This document shows, piece by piece, positions 63,559 to 64,000 of a DNA stretch of 64,000 nucleotides (positions within the stretch are counted from its first letter, which is position 1; every line of letters begins with the position of its first letter). Position numbers and translations under genes: made by a program. The stretch spans positions 372,001 through 436,000 of the forward strand of contig NC_015388.1 in assembly GCF_000195295.1 (NCBI RefSeq). Direction: 5' to 3'. The notes under the pieces are model-generated. The model did no database searches, was not told the origin of the DNA, and saw only the letters and a program-made list of their open reading frames with translations. This stretch comes from Desulfobacca acetoxidans DSM 11109. Its GTDB lineage: Bacteria; Desulfobacterota; Desulfobaccia; Desulfobaccales; Desulfobaccaceae.

Positions 63559-64000
63559 ATGAATCCAGCTCGTAAAACTAGTCTGAAGTTGGCCAGGCCG
63601 AAGTCAGCCCCCTATGTCTCCACTACCAACGCCTGCAAACTCTGCACCCCCCTGGGTGCCTGTCTGGCATTTCGGGGAGTGGAAAACACTGTTCCCTTCC
63701 TGCATGGCTCCCAGGGCTGCGCCACCTACATGCGGCGGTATATCATCAGTCATTTCCGGGAACCCGTGGATATCGCCTCTTCGTCTTTGGGGGAAAAACA
63801 TGCCATTTACGGCGGCAGTCAAAACTTGAAACAGGGTTTGCAGAACGTCATGAGCAAATATGGCCCGCAACTCATCGGGGTGGCCACCACCTGCCTCACC
63901 GAAACCATCGGCGATAATGTGCCTATGTTCGTCAAAGAGTTCCAGGAAGAACACGGCGGCAACGGCCATGAAGCAGCAATGCCCCTGATTGTTACCGTCT
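63559..64000 (+). CDS. nifN: nitrogenase cofactor scaffold NifN, 3' end cut by window
   Basis: The frame runs from the ATG at 63559 to the window end with no stop; 147 codons are visible. STTNACKLCTPLGACLAFRG near residue 21 and FLHGSQGCATYMRRYIISHF near residue 49 are NifN signatures, followed by REPVDIASSSLGE, YGGSQNLKQGL and GVATTCLTETIGDNV. Partner of NifE. Whether it is fused to NifB further on cannot be seen. Confidence 0.93.
   Translation, partial: MNPARKTSLKLARPKSAPYVSTTNACKLCTPLGACLAFRGVENTVPFLHGSQGCATYMRRYIISHFREPVDIASSSLGEKHAIYGGSQNLKQGLQNVMSKYGPQLIGVATTCLTETIGDNVPMFVKEFQEEHGGNGHEAAMPLIVTV

Overview
The window reads as chromosome of a strictly anaerobic Desulfobacterota-type bacterium, most like an acetate-oxidising sulfate reducer of the Desulfobacca/Syntrophobacter kind. 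This is an inference from gene content: an HdrA-MvhD-MetV-MetF electron-transfer module for the methyl branch of the Wood-Ljungdahl pathway, a strict-anaerobe nif operon with nifI1/nifI2, Feo ferrous iron uptake, a PEP-CTERM-like protein, a MucR-type regulator and an NtrC-type regulator. No rRNA, tRNA or CRISPR array was recognised, and no intact insertion sequence.

Layout. 1-2.8 kb: end of a beta-carbonic anhydrase gene, glmM, coaX. 2.9-13.8 kb: a branched-chain amino-acid ABC transporter on the minus strand (livK, livH, livM, livG, livF), split in two by about 6.3 kb that carries hdrA-mvhD-metV-metF on the plus strand, closed by a clear terminator. 14.3-24 kb: mucR-like gene, pheT without pheS, a MerR-type gene, an RND efflux pair, a small ferredoxin, a conserved small protein and a MutY-like glycosylase with an altered active site. 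24.5-37 kb: adenine deaminase, a radical SAM protein, an ornithine cyclodeaminase/alanine dehydrogenase family enzyme, pgi, a two-component pair, threonine synthase and a CoA-disulfide-reductase/rhodanese fusion. 37.4-56 kb: a long iron/tetrapyrrole island. 56.4-64 kb: nifH-nifI1-nifI2-nifD-nifK-fdx-nifE-nifN (nifN runs off the window).

The most interesting block is 37.4-56.1 kb. It starts with a DtxR-FeoA fusion regulator, feoA, feoB and a FeoB-associated Cys-rich peptide. It continues through a PEP-CTERM-like protein, a DUF2325 protein and other Cys-rich small proteins to an outer-membrane barrel and a TonB-dependent receptor. It ends with a DUF2162-like membrane protein, a MotA/ExbB-like protein, a DUF2149 protein, a large CobN-like protein and a separate exbB-exbD-tonB set. 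The CobN-like protein has an N-terminal signal peptide and a C-terminal membrane anchor, so it should act outside the cytoplasm, away from the ATP-driven partners of normal CobN/ChlH chelatases. The MotA-like and DUF2149 proteins look like an ExbB/ExbD-type motor that could energise it. Together they resemble the hmu (heme uptake and anaerobic dechelation) gene set of Bacteroidetes. The working model is: tetrapyrrole enters through the TonB receptor, metal is removed in the periplasm, and Fe(II) enters through FeoB.

Two dispersed repeat families were found by eye. One of about 100 bp occurs three times (5.5, 14.8 and 61.8 kb). The other, a short stem-loop element, occupies four spacers of the nif operon. 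A sigma-54 promoter precedes nifH. Likely sigma-70 promoters precede livK, the mucR-like gene and the feo operon. Palindromes at the feo promoter and before feoB are candidate DtxR-family operators.
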